Source: JAKJGA01 sp029554345 (GTDB taxonomy: Bacteria; Spirochaetota; UBA4802; JAFGJZ01). Taken from it: a stretch of DNA of 22,737 nt. A program made the position numbers and the translations under genes. The notes under the pieces were generated by a model. It did no database searches. It was not told the origin of the DNA and worked only from the letters and a program-made list of their open reading frames with translations. How positions within the stretch are numbered: the stretch's first letter is position 1; every line of letters starts with the position of its first letter. The stretch lies in the NCBI GenBank assembly GCA_035395685.1, contig DAOPBR010000045.1:1-22737 (forward strand). The letters run 5' to 3'. Below are positions 6,758-14,849 of the stretch, in pieces.

Positions 6758-7336
6758 TTAATCCAGCATTCTTTTTATTCTGCCAAAAAGCGATTTATTT
6801 TTCTTTTTGACCGAAGCCTTTTTCTTCGGAGCTTTGGATTTTTTTATCGCTTTCAGTTTCTTGGGTTTCTTGGCGGATTTTACAATTTTCGTTTTCTTGA
6901 TTGTCTTAACAGTTTTCTTAACAGCAGTTTTCTTTTTTTTAACTGCCTTCATCTTTTTTTCAACCGGAGCTTTAAAAAAGGTATTGTGGAATTTTCTTTT
7001 TTTCAGTGAAACAAGCGTACGTGCAATCAAATCGTCGGAATCAATCTGTTTGTATGTCGATTCTATGAAATCGAATGACAGATGAGCAAGCCCGCAGCGC
7101 AAATAACTGGTGAGTTTTTCCTGTGAAGAGCCCTGCTTTTGAAGCATGAGAAGCCACTTGCGGAGAGCAAGCTCGCCTTTTGCAAAAGTATCTTCAGATA
7201 AAATACGTCCGGTTTTCTTCATTAAAGAATTCAGCTTTTTATGAACAAGCAAATAATCAGCCTTGTACTGCTTGCTTATTATCTTGTTTTCGACAAGCTT
7301 ATCATCAAGCTTCTGAACAATTTTTATCTCCGCCAT
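6758..7336 (-). CDS. Protein with histone H1-like lysine-rich tail
   Basis: 192 aa. Residues 1-115 form a helical, moderately charged domain without a recognised family. Residues from about 120 to 185 are almost entirely Lys with Ala, Val, Thr and Pro (runs such as KKKKTAVKKTVKTIKK and KAPKKKASVKKK), like the tails of eukaryotic H1 and bacterial H1-like proteins such as Hc1. It ends LFGRIKRMLD. Such tails bind nucleic acid non-specifically, so a nucleoid or RNA-binding role is likely but inferred. The start at 7336 is preferred because a G-run lies just upstream; an ATG at 7369 would add 11 residues. It is divergent from copy 6. Confidence 0.75.
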   Translation of the reverse strand: MAEIKIVQKLDDKLVENKIISKQYKADYLLVHKKLNSLMKKTGRILSEDTFAKGELALRKWLLMLQKQGSSQEKLTSYLRCGLAHLSFDFIESTYKQIDSDDLIARTLVSLKKRKFHNTFFKAPVEKKMKAVKKKKTAVKKTVKTIKKTKIVKSAKKPKKLKAIKKSKAPKKKASVKKKNKSLFGRIKRMLD

Positions 7337-7475
7337 AAATCCCCCTGTTAATATTCTTTGAAAGCACACCCGACAATATCTTTCTCAGGTTGTTTTGTAA
7401 AGCAACTTATAAACGGAATAACAAAGAAATGAACAATTATGGTTATTGAAAAAGCAAGCGTATAATAATCCTGTT

Positions 7476-7592
7476 AAATTTTGATTGACCGGCGAATTCA
7501 GATATTCATATCTTAATAGACTCATTCCCCATGCAAAGCTGGATTTTCCATGCATGGGATTATGACGTGTCGGCATTTAAAAGAGGCATCTT
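7476..7592 (+). repeat. Dispersed leader repeat, copy 6
   Basis: TTGACC at 7485-7490 and TATCTT at 7509-7514 are 18 bp apart. The centre reads CCCCATGCAAAGCTGGATTTT, then CCATGCATGGGATTATGACG, with a CGGCATTTAAAAGAGG end. A frame from its ATG at 7531 continues to the start of the next gene. Confidence 0.85.
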
Positions 7593-7622
7593 AAAAAAGC
7601 TTTTAAAAGCAAGGGGGACTTT

Positions 7623-8270
7623 ATGAAATTTCTGTGGATTGTTTCGTGGATTATTATTGCGTTATCTTTTTACATTGTTTTTTTGCGCACCAAAAATAGC
7701 AAAAACATATTTTCTATTTCTTTTCTTTTCATTGGTATATTTTTTACTCTTCTTTTATTGATATTGTTTATAACAAAGAGATTCTCTCCTATTATAATTT
7801 ACCTTGAATTACTGCTTTTTCTCGCCGCTTTGATTTTTTCCAGTCTTCTTGCTTCTATTTCGGTAAAAAAAATATTCCCGGTTTTATACGGAATATCTCT
7901 GATTCCTATGCTGTTAAATGGAATATTTTTTGCGCTTAGAGGATTAAATTCCGGAATATTTCATAAATATCATTCAGCTGTTTTTCCCATTCTTCTTCCT
8001 CTCTCAGCAGCACTTTCACTAGCTTCGGCAGTATTAATGAGCTCCGAAACAGATACCAAGTCATCTTTACCTGCAGTGTCCAGCGATTCCTGGATAAAAA
8101 GCATTTTATACGGCCTGGGCTGTTTACTTCTCGGTATAATAGGATGGGGAATGGGAAGATCGCAAAATAAACCGCGACTTGCCGGCGCAGGAATAATTCT
8201 TTTTGCCGGAGGAATCATTTATATTTTCATTGGATTATTTAAGATGATAAAACGCTCAATTCAGAAGTAA
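7623..8270 (+). CDS. Integral membrane protein, about six or seven TM segments
   Basis: 215 aa. Hydrophobic segments lie near residues 3-21, 30-52, 58-80, 84-107, 117-138, 155-176 and 184-208, separated by short basic loops (RTKNSKN, KKIF, RSQNKPR) and ending in MIKRSIQK, consistent with an inner-membrane protein. No transport signature or known domain is recognised. The start is set by AAGGGGGA just upstream. A 31-codon frame starting inside copy 6 overlaps this ATG by four bases (ATGA), which could couple translation. Confidence 0.75.
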   Translation: MKFLWIVSWIIIALSFYIVFLRTKNSKNIFSISFLFIGIFFTLLLLILFITKRFSPIIIYLELLLFLAALIFSSLLASISVKKIFPVLYGISLIPMLLNGIFFALRGLNSGIFHKYHSAVFPILLPLSAALSLASAVLMSSETDTKSSLPAVSSDSWIKSILYGLGCLLLGIIGWGMGRSQNKPRLAGAGIILFAGGIIYIFIGLFKMIKRSIQK

Positions 8271-8280
8271 AAGAATTACC

Positions 8281-8325
8281 ATCTATGCATGATCTCTTTT
8301 TAAATTTCAGCGGTCATGCATAGAT
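8281..8325. terminator. Inverted repeat after the membrane-protein gene
   Basis: ATCTATGCATGA (8281-8292) and TCATGCATAGAT (8314-8325) are perfectly complementary over 12 bp with a 21-nt loop, extendable by a wobble pair and a GC pair. It starts 10 bp after the stop at 8270. It lacks a T-run, so it is a weak candidate terminator in a convergent region. Confidence 0.45.
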
Positions 8326-8395
8326 TATTCGTATCCGTCGAATTGAGGTTATCTTTACAAAAAGACAATAATGAAATCAACTGCTTCAAAAGGAG

Positions 8396-8432
8396 CGGTT
8401 CATGGAATAATACGCACTCCATGCCGTAACCG
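8396..8432 (-). terminator. Candidate terminator of the WG-repeat gene
   Basis: Just past the stop codon at 8438 on the minus strand, CGGTT/AACCG and CATGGA/TCCATG pair into a bulged stem-loop followed by CTCCTTTT. The stem is plausible and the T-run is weak. Confidence 0.4.
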
Positions 8433-8437
8433 TTGAT

Positions 8438-9937
8438 CTATTTAACCTCTGCGTACTGTCTTCCTATTGCACCAGTTTCAATTGTTTTATATTTATACAC
8501 CTTCAAACCCTGTCGCACGCCCTGCATTTTACCGGAAATTACTTCACATATCATTTCTCCCTTGTCAGAAGAAATCTGACGAAGAACCGCTATTTTCCCG
8601 CCTGAGAATAGACAAAATGAATCATTTATCGCAATACTTTTAGCGGAGTCATTTTTCTTCACGATTATTTCAGATTTTGATATGCTTTTCACTTCTCCAA
8701 TTACTAATCCGCTATTCTCAAGAAATTTCTCCTGTCTGCCTGAAGAAAGAGGATTTACGATATAACCATATTTCCCATTTTTTTTGACCCGCGCCACACC
8801 TTCCTTGAATTGTCCTGCGTCATCAAATTGAGGATCAATGACCACATTACCTTCTTTATCAATATAACCATTTTTACCATTTTCATATATATCCAAAAGT
8901 CCTTCAGAGAAAACACTGCCTGCAACAAAGGGAATATCAAACATGCGGTCACCGTTTTTATCAATTACCCATCTCTTACCATCTTTTTCAACAACAGCAA
9001 CACCTTCGGAAAAATTGCCTGCTCTACTGAATACGGCCTCTATTACTATTTTTCCTTCCCGGTTCATGTAACCCCATTTCCCGCCATCATTGAAATATGC
9101 AAGACCGTCATGAAAATCACCGATGCTGGAGTACTTTGGTTTTATAACAAACTTTCCATCTCTGTTTATGTATCCGGCTTTATTACCTTTGTGGACTTTA
9201 GCAATACCCATATAAAAATTGCAAACCCCATTGAATTCAGGTTCTATCACCAGTTTTCCATCTTTGTTAATATAGCCCCACTTTTTATCTTTATATACGG
9301 CGGCAAGCCCTTCGGAAAAAGGTTTTACCAGTGTGAAATCAAATTGTGTAATAAATTTTCCATTAGTATCGATACAACACCATTTATCAGATTTTTTTCC
9401 AGCGGCGATACCTTCCGAAAAATCAGTTAATTCCGAAAACTCCGGTTTCGATATAAACACACCTTCTTTATTAATAAATCCCCATCCCTTCATCTTCAGC
9501 TTTGATGCGTTTGCCATTTGATCTAAACGCACATTCAGCGCTATCAGTTCATCCATATTTTTATTTACCCAGTCAGCAGCATCAAACAGCATTACCTGAG
9601 CCCTTGCGAAACCTCCAGAAAAATACCAGGCATCAACATATAGAGGCTTAATGACAACCCGCCCTTTTGTATCTTTAAATCCTACTTTATTATTTTCACG
9701 AAAACTTGTCAGTCCCTCATGAAAAACAGAATCAACATATTTACCTTCCAAGTTTACAGAACTACTTCGCCTGTTATCAATCTGAACTCTAGCTAATCCA
9801 TTATAAAAATCCGAACCGGAGAAAAATCCGGGCTTTATCAGCCATATAACATTTTTGTCTGCCGACATACTGTTGCTTTCTGACAGAATCAACGCAAAAA
9901 CCATCGCAATAATAGTTGAAAGCATTTTAATCTTCAT
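8438..9937 (-). CDS. Exported WG-repeat protein
   Basis: 499 aa. Signal peptide at 1-26 (MKIKMLSTIIAMVFALILSE then SNSMSA). Residues about 35-400 hold WG (beta-propeller-like) repeats built around W/xGYI-(N/D)-x-(E/D)G-K-(F/L/I)VI-x-P-x-F, for example KWGYINKDGKLVIEPEF and KNGYIDKEGNVVIDPQF, alternating with DFSEGIA-type strands. A separate C-terminal domain (about 410-485, GLVIGEVKSISKSEIIVKKN) looks like a small beta-barrel. WG proteins are common surface or periplasmic scaffolds without enzymatic activity. The start is supported by AGAGG upstream. The gene is read from inverted repeat copy 7, the only minus-strand copy. Confidence 0.92.
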   Translation of the reverse strand: MKIKMLSTIIAMVFALILSESNSMSADKNVIWLIKPGFFSGSDFYNGLARVQIDNRRSSSVNLEGKYVDSVFHEGLTSFRENNKVGFKDTKGRVVIKPLYVDAWYFSGGFARAQVMLFDAADWVNKNMDELIALNVRLDQMANASKLKMKGWGFINKEGVFISKPEFSELTDFSEGIAAGKKSDKWCCIDTNGKFITQFDFTLVKPFSEGLAAVYKDKKWGYINKDGKLVIEPEFNGVCNFYMGIAKVHKGNKAGYINRDGKFVIKPKYSSIGDFHDGLAYFNDGGKWGYMNREGKIVIEAVFSRAGNFSEGVAVVEKDGKRWVIDKNGDRMFDIPFVAGSVFSEGLLDIYENGKNGYIDKEGNVVIDPQFDDAGQFKEGVARVKKNGKYGYIVNPLSSGRQEKFLENSGLVIGEVKSISKSEIIVKKNDSAKSIAINDSFCLFSGGKIAVLRQISSDKGEMICEVISGKMQGVRQGLKVYKYKTIETGAIGRQYAEVK

Positions 9938-9989
9938 GATACTACCTCTCTATTTCCGACCGTTTGTCTCACCGGGGAATTTCGCCCCT

Positions 9990-10111
9990 TCTCCGCACAA
10001 TTTTCAATCTGTGAATTTCACAAAATCATCTCATGCAAAAATCAGATATTTTGCACAAAATAATACACGTATTAGTAATCAATGTTTGACTGAGTGGGTC
10101 AATTAAAATTT
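9990..10111 (-). repeat. Dispersed leader repeat, copy 7 (inverted)
   Basis: On the minus strand it starts TTTTAATTGACC (complement of GGTCAA at 10097-10102), then has GTGCAAAATATCTGATTTTT, GCATGAGATGATTTTGTG and a diverged 3' end. This is the only copy on the minus strand and it lies about 50 bp upstream of the minus-strand WG gene, keeping the repeat-then-gene orientation. Confidence 0.78.
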
Positions 10112-10460
10112 GCGCATTATAGGAAGGTTTAGAATAATTTGAACAAATCATGAATGAAATCAAAAATAAAATTTCATACCAAAAATCATTAGCGGATATT
10201 TTTTCGGAATAACCTAGGCAGACATGATAATACGGATACCCTGTGACCGGAGAAGCTCTGCTCGGTATTATCTGATGATTTCAAATAAATACTTGAAAAT
10301 GTAATCAGTGCCTGTATGATGTTGCCGATATTATATCAGGATATAAAAAGAGCAGTATATCGTTGTGCAGCAAACATCGTTCAGTTTCATAGAGAAGACT
10401 GCATCATTATATTAGATACTTCTTGCACAGCGCGAACTGTTCTAATGGAGAGATTCAACT
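10112..10460. other. Intergenic region upstream of the coiled-coil lipoprotein gene
   Basis: About 350 bp without a supported gene or repeat copy. It presumably holds the promoter for the operon at 10461. TTATATTAGAT near 10407 is a possible -10 region, but no clear partner -35 was found. Confidence 0.35.
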
Positions 10461-11102
10461 ATGAGATTTTCCCGGATTATTGTAACTATTCTCGCCATTT
10501 CTATCAGCTTGTCCTGTTCATCAATCCAATCCGGTTCTGACCGAAGCAAAGTTGAATCAGAAAACCATATTCTAAAAAACAAAGAAATACTTCTCGCCCG
10601 CCGGAATTCAGTACTTGAAGATGAAAATAATTCAATACGAAAAGATCTTAAAGACAAATCTGCACGTGTTGTCTCTCTGGAAAGTGAGCAAAAATCACTG
10701 AATGAAGCACATGCAAATGAGATTAAGCTGTGGCAGCAGAAATATGATAATCTCACCGGCAAGATAAACATTCTCGAAAAAGAAAGCGCACAGAAAATAA
10801 AGGAACTCTCTGATCTCAATAAAAAGATGGAAACCGATCTAGTCGAAAAGATCCGGAATCTCAATGAAGACATGAAAAAACGAGAAATCGAATCCGCACG
10901 CATGCTCGAAGAGGAGAAGAAAGCCGCTTCAAAAAGAGAATTTTCACTTCGCGGAGATATCGAAAGTCTCAGAAAAGAAGTAACAAATCGTGATGAGAAA
11001 CTGATTCAGATGGAAGATAAAATCAGAAAATTACAGGAAGATGCTAATCAAAGCCGTATCGAAAACGAAGGTCTCAAAAAAATGGTGAAAGGGAGTGATT
11101 GA
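10461..11102 (+). CDS. Coiled-coil lipoprotein
   Basis: 213 aa. Signal peptide with lipobox ISLSC (lipidated Cys19), then a short Ser/Gly linker and an almost continuous coiled coil from about residue 30 to the end, rich in Glu, Lys and Leu with heptad spacing (for example VEKIRNLNEDMKKREIESAR). Probably a periplasmic rod anchored by lipid. GGAGAG at 10447-10452 sets the start. The gene ends 21 bp before the UshA-like fusion gene, so the two are likely one operon and may work together at the envelope. No specific family is recognised. Confidence 0.8.
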   Translation: MRFSRIIVTILAISISLSCSSIQSGSDRSKVESENHILKNKEILLARRNSVLEDENNSIRKDLKDKSARVVSLESEQKSLNEAHANEIKLWQQKYDNLTGKINILEKESAQKIKELSDLNKKMETDLVEKIRNLNEDMKKREIESARMLEEEKKAASKREFSLRGDIESLRKEVTNRDEKLIQMEDKIRKLQEDANQSRIENEGLKKMVKGSD

Positions 11103-11123
11103 TCCTTTCGGCGATCGATCGAC

Positions 11124-13271
11124 ATGTGTGCAAAAATGAATCTAAAAATCTCTTTTACAATTCTGCTTGCGGCAGCGTTTATTATCTTCTCCCCCGTGTT
11201 TCCGCAGACAAAAAAAAGTGCAACGCTAAAATTTGTTCTCACCTCGAATCTCGGGGGCGGGTTTTCAACATCAACTGAGGATCAGGAAACATCAGATAAG
11301 ATCATTCAGGTGTTCAGAACGGTGCGGAAAGAGACTTCGGCAGGAGCGGTTTATTTCGATCTGGGTAACGGATTGTATCCGGGGGCTCTTTCTAAATACA
11401 GCTACGGCTCGGCGATGGTAGACTTCTTCAAGTATACTGGATGCCGGGGCACACTCGTTTCGTCTAAAGATTTCATGCTCGGCGGCGATAATATTTCATT
11501 CCTCTCAAAGACCGGGAAAGTGACCTTTCTCTCTGCGAATATTTTCAAAGACAACGATCCCCTTTTTGTTCCGTACGACATCATTGAGTCCGGGGGATTG
11601 AAAATTGCTGTGGTTGGGATGTCTTCTTCAAGAGTTGTTGTCGGAACAGCGGAACGCGATTTTTACAAAGTGAAGCTGCTTGAAAACCGCATAGCGTTAA
11701 AACGGGTGATGGGAGAGCTTGAAAATAAAAACATAGATGCAACCATACTTCTGTCAGGACTCAGATATGGAGAGCTGTTTGATATTCTCCGGGAATTTCC
11801 GCAAATCGGATTTGTCATTTCCGGCGGCGACAACCGCGGTGATCTTCTCGGCGGTTTGATGAAACGGGTCGAACTGGATGATTCAAGGACAGTAATTTTC
11901 CTTCCTTCTGCAATGAGCGTGTACAGCCTCAGCCTGAAGATAAGCGACAAAGTGAGCGTCAAGGATATCCGGCAGTTGGGAAACGTTCCAAAAGATCCGG
12001 CTGACACCGAATATAGTCAGTTTATGGAACGTATAACCGGCTGGAAAAATCATTACCGGAAGGATGCTGAAAGCGTTTCCGTTGAAATAGGTGACCGCCC
12101 GATCGTGCTTGATCAGGTGCGTGTCGGCGATTTTATGCGCGATAGATTCAATACGGAGATTTCATTAGTGCGCGATCCTGTCATACCTTCGGAAATTATC
12201 GGCAATATAAAACTATTTGATGTGCTCTCGCTGATAGTTGATAACTACCCCGTGTATACATGTGAAATAAGCGGTTCAGAACTGAAGAAGATAACCTCAT
12301 CAATGGAAGATGTTATTATACGGGGAAAAGAAGGAACGAAAATCCAGGGTTATGAAATCGAAGACAAAAGACGCTACCGTGCGGCAGTGACACAACCTGT
12401 GTATGATGACATTGAACGGTTTCTCGCCCGTAAACTCAACGGCACGAACACATGGAGTGATTTAAGCTCGGAAATAACAGCCGATTCCAGCGGTGAGAAA
12501 AAATTCTACAGTCCAGACTTCGGATATCTTGATTCGAAAATCAGGCTTATTGCCGATATTAACCTGTCATTTTTCAGAGAATCAGCAAGTGTAAGCCGCG
12601 GCGAAAACATGAGTACTCCTACAGGAATGTCTGAGACTAAATACAAAAAAATAGGAACAGAGGACCGCATCGATTTGACTGTATATAACCGGCATCACCG
12701 GTTTGTGCTGACTCCGTATATCTTTTATGTTCGTCAGGACGAATTGTATCTTCAAAATATCTTCCGGTGTACTGCGCTCTATACTTTTAATTATTTCCCC
12801 ATAATCAGTCCGTATAATAAATTTCAGCTTGATACCCAGCTTGTAAAAACCGAAGGATTACGGCCCACTATCATAAGGGAAACTACCGGGCTCGATTTTA
12901 AGATGGAGACTTTCACGGGAAGACTCGGAGTCGGATTTGAGAAAGAAACTAAAGATCCTGTCGGCCCCTATGTCTATGGAATTGAAACAATCGTGAAATA
13001 CAAAAAAGTATTTTTCACTTCATTCACATACAGCCTTTCCGCAGACTCGTTTGTTTCGATCAACAGACATTCCGCCAAGGATAAGTCGGAAAAACAGGGG
13101 TACTGGAAGATGTCAATTGACACCTCTCTTTCTTATTCACTCAATGAAAAGGTGATGCTTGCGTTGAAATATAAATGGTATAATTATTATTCAATGCAGT
13201 ATCGCGAACGGTATAGGAACACACAGGTTATTACCTCAATCGACGTAAAGACCGATTTCAAGATATGGTAG
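11124..13271 (+). CDS. Metal-site-less 5'-nucleotidase (UshA-like) fused to a beta-barrel
   Basis: 715 aa (711 if ATG 11136 is used; neither has a clear Shine-Dalgarno). Signal peptide to about residue 29 (ending PVFPQ). Residues 34-270 follow the metallophosphatase domain of UshA: KFVLTSNLGGG, YFDLGNGLYPG, SSKDFMLGG, TFLSANIF, LKIAVVGM, ILLSGLRYGE, ISGGDNRGD. At each place the family's metal ligand is replaced: TND-x-H becomes TSN-x-G, the Asp of GD becomes Asn82, GNHE becomes SSKD, and the later His residues become Gly212 and Asp236/Arg238. Residues about 320-470 match the 5'-nucleotidase C-terminal substrate domain. Residues about 500-715 alternate aromatic and polar residues in long strands (HHRFVLTPYIFYVRQDELYL) and end in an aromatic residue, typical of an outer-membrane barrel. 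It is likely a surface- or periplasm-facing binding protein, not an enzyme. Confidence 0.85.
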   Translation: MCAKMNLKISFTILLAAAFIIFSPVFPQTKKSATLKFVLTSNLGGGFSTSTEDQETSDKIIQVFRTVRKETSAGAVYFDLGNGLYPGALSKYSYGSAMVDFFKYTGCRGTLVSSKDFMLGGDNISFLSKTGKVTFLSANIFKDNDPLFVPYDIIESGGLKIAVVGMSSSRVVVGTAERDFYKVKLLENRIALKRVMGELENKNIDATILLSGLRYGELFDILREFPQIGFVISGGDNRGDLLGGLMKRVELDDSRTVIFLPSAMSVYSLSLKISDKVSVKDIRQLGNVPKDPADTEYSQFMERITGWKNHYRKDAESVSVEIGDRPIVLDQVRVGDFMRDRFNTEISLVRDPVIPSEIIGNIKLFDVLSLIVDNYPVYTCEISGSELKKITSSMEDVIIRGKEGTKIQGYEIEDKRRYRAAVTQPVYDDIERFLARKLNGTNTWSDLSSEITADSSGEKKFYSPDFGYLDSKIRLIADINLSFFRESASVSRGENMSTPTGMSETKYKKIGTEDRIDLTVYNRHHRFVLTPYIFYVRQDELYLQNIFRCTALYTFNYFPIISPYNKFQLDTQLVKTEGLRPTIIRETTGLDFKMETFTGRLGVGFEKETKDPVGPYVYGIETIVKYKKVFFTSFTYSLSADSFVSINRHSAKDKSEKQGYWKMSIDTSLSYSLNEKVMLALKYKWYNYYSMQYRERYRNTQVITSIDVKTDFKIW

Positions 13272-13425
13272 TTTCACTTTCGTGTACCGATGCCGCAGCT
13301 TTCTGCTTCTCCTGAATATTTAATAATAGCCTAATATTACTCTTTTACACAAATGAAAGAATAATATTTCTCATGCTGATATGAAAGCAGGTGAAAATGA
13401 AATTAAATAACGAATTAGATTATAT

Positions 13426-13530
13426 ATATTTCAGTTGACCGGCTCAATCGTGTAAAGCTATAATAGCAAATATGTCTTTCCATGCAAAAATACGGTTTTG
13501 CTGGCTTGAACAAAATTCAAGATAGAGGAT
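13426..13530 (+). repeat. Dispersed leader repeat, copy 8
   Basis: TTGACC at 13435-13440 and a consensus TATAAT at 13459-13464, 18 bp apart, make this the clearest promoter in the family. GTCTTTCCATGCAAAAATACGG follows in two adjoining blocks, and then the 3' half is strongly diverged. The ATG at 13482 inside it is in frame with the gene downstream. Confidence 0.82.
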
Positions 13531-13535
13531 CGAAA

Positions 13536-13985
13536 ATGAAATTACTGAATATATTCACAGTTCTTGCGATCTTTCTTTTTACATGCTGCTTGACGGCTAC
13601 TAATGATAATATTCCAAAAGATCAAGTATCAAAAATTGAAATAATATATTATCCTGTACCAAGCTTGAAAAAAACTCCGCTAAAAATGGTATATAGTAAA
13701 AACTCCGGAGAAGCCACAATAATTACGAGAATTATCAATAAGTCAAGATTCGTTCCACTTTCCAAAGTTCCAAAAACGGCAATAGCCGAAGGTCACTATG
13801 TGATAACAACAGTATACGAGACCGAAAACCGAAAAGATGTTTTTGAAGTAAGCATGCCGAATTATTTTTATTGTAAAAGCAAAAACAAATATCTCTGTTC
13901 CGAAACGACTGAAGAACTTCTTTTCTTAATGCGCGAAATACTTTTTGGCGAACTCCAGAAAAAAGGAATTCGCTTCGAAAAATAA
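13536..13985 (+). CDS. Hypothetical lipoprotein
   Basis: 149 aa. Start at 13536 chosen because GAGGATCG lies just upstream and the protein then opens with a normal signal peptide (MKLLNIFTVLAIFLFTCC) and lipobox LFTC. An in-frame ATG at 13482 would add 18 residues, but these come from repeat copy 8 and would spoil the signal. The mature part is a small alpha/beta domain with a lysine-rich start (VPSLKKTPLKMVY) and a CKSKNKYLC pair. Family not recognised. It is a single-gene unit behind copy 8. Confidence 0.75.
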   Translation: MKLLNIFTVLAIFLFTCCLTATNDNIPKDQVSKIEIIYYPVPSLKKTPLKMVYSKNSGEATIITRIINKSRFVPLSKVPKTAIAEGHYVITTVYETENRKDVFEVSMPNYFYCKSKNKYLCSETTEELLFLMREILFGELQKKGIRFEK

Positions 13986-14130
13986 CATACGGGTGAAATT
14001 TTGCTTACTTGTTTTTCGGAATTTTTTCATGATCCGGATTACAGAATTAAATTACTTGAGGTTTTCCTTTATGTTATGCCCAGTCAGCGTCCCTGTGGAG
14101 AAAGAAACAATTTTATGAGCCTTTCCAGAT

Positions 14131-14255
14131 AAAATGATAGACCGACGGCGCAATCTTGTGCTGCTTTCTTATTTTACGCATCCTCCTATGTGAAACATTG
14201 TTTTTTCTCAAATGGAATTATTACAGATTGATGTTTTCAAGAGAAAATTCCTAAT
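14131..14255 (+). repeat. Dispersed leader repeat, copy 9 (diverged)
   Basis: The 5' end has ATGATAGACCG instead of TTGACCGG, the middle CCTATGTGAAACATTG and a T-run, and the 3' half is well kept: AATGGAATTATTACAG, GATTGATGTTTTCAAGAG, AAAATTCC. It ends at an ATG (14256) with AAGAGAAAA as a possible ribosome-binding site. Confidence 0.72.
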
Positions 14256-14390
14256 ATGAACAAAGTATTACTCTGCCCTCGCAATGCGAAAACCTACGCA
14301 GTTGCCCTCTCTGCCTGGTTAGCCGCGGCCCCAATTGCAGAACCGCAAAATAGGACTATCAAAAAAGATTGTATAACAACCATACGCTGA
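14256..14390 (+). CDS. Possible small ORF directly after copy 9
   Basis: 44 codons starting at the base after the repeat, opening MNKVLLCPRNAKTYAVALSA, with a hydrophobic Ala-rich middle and a basic end (NRTIKKDCITTIR). The position matches the repeat-then-ATG junctions at 995 and 21209. It ends 8 bp before the frame with the AraC remnant, so it may instead be the start of a decayed gene. Confidence 0.35.
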   Translation: MNKVLLCPRNAKTYAVALSAWLAAAPIAEPQNRTIKKDCITTIR

Positions 14391-14398
14391 GGCTTCTC

Positions 14399-14719
14399 AT
14401 GACTGGCAAAAAAAGAAAATCTAATCCCGACAAAGAATCCGACTTTATCGACCAAATGCAATCCGATGCCCTTCAAGCCAAAAAGAACGGTAAACGCGTC
14501 GGCATTTATACTCTCATCAATAAAACAATTAACAAACCTATTGTGCACAATGAAGACAATCAGCTTATAGAACAAACAAAGAGAATACTGATTTCGGATA
14601 AGTATCAGACTCTTTCACATGCAGCATTAAATTTCATGTTTATTCTTAAAAAAGTTTTTAATAAATCATTTCATTCATCTGTCGGACTTATTCAAAAGGA
14701 ATATTTGATTCTTTACTAA
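14399..14719 (+). pseudogene. Remnant of an AraC-type regulator (C-terminal HTH)
   Basis: The last 50 codons (about 14567-14719), reading TKRILISDKYQTLSHAALNF and then KVFNKSFHSSVGLIQKEYLI, closely match the end of the intact AraC regulator at 14850-15974 in both DNA and protein. The first AraC helix-turn-helix and the membrane part are missing. The upstream 55 codons (MTGKKRKSNPDKESDF onward) look unrelated and are lysine-rich. Within the match, the GFNSK recognition stretch is altered (NFMFILKK) and TPKEYR is changed to IQKEYL. It is most likely a decayed partial duplication. Confidence 0.7.
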
Positions 14720-14849
14720 ATTTATCAAGACTGAACTGTTTCAACATGTAACAAAAACTCCAGTTTGATTTTATAATTCGGCTGATTTGTTTGATTTAAT
14801 TTTGGTTGAAATCTTTTGTGGTAGTTGAGAGTGTTCCATCAGGGGAATT

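Noticed and set aside
8810..9430. 206-codon open frame antisense to the WG-repeat gene
   Set aside because: It is the mirror of the WG repeats and has no ribosome-binding site or domain pattern.
10442..10903. Arg/Ser-rich frame antisense to the coiled-coil lipoprotein
   Set aside because: Low-complexity shadow of a Glu/Lys/Leu coiled coil on the real strand.
13482..13535. N-terminal extension of the lipoprotein at 13536
   Set aside because: It is encoded by repeat copy 8, lacks a ribosome-binding site, and would precede an otherwise normal signal peptide.
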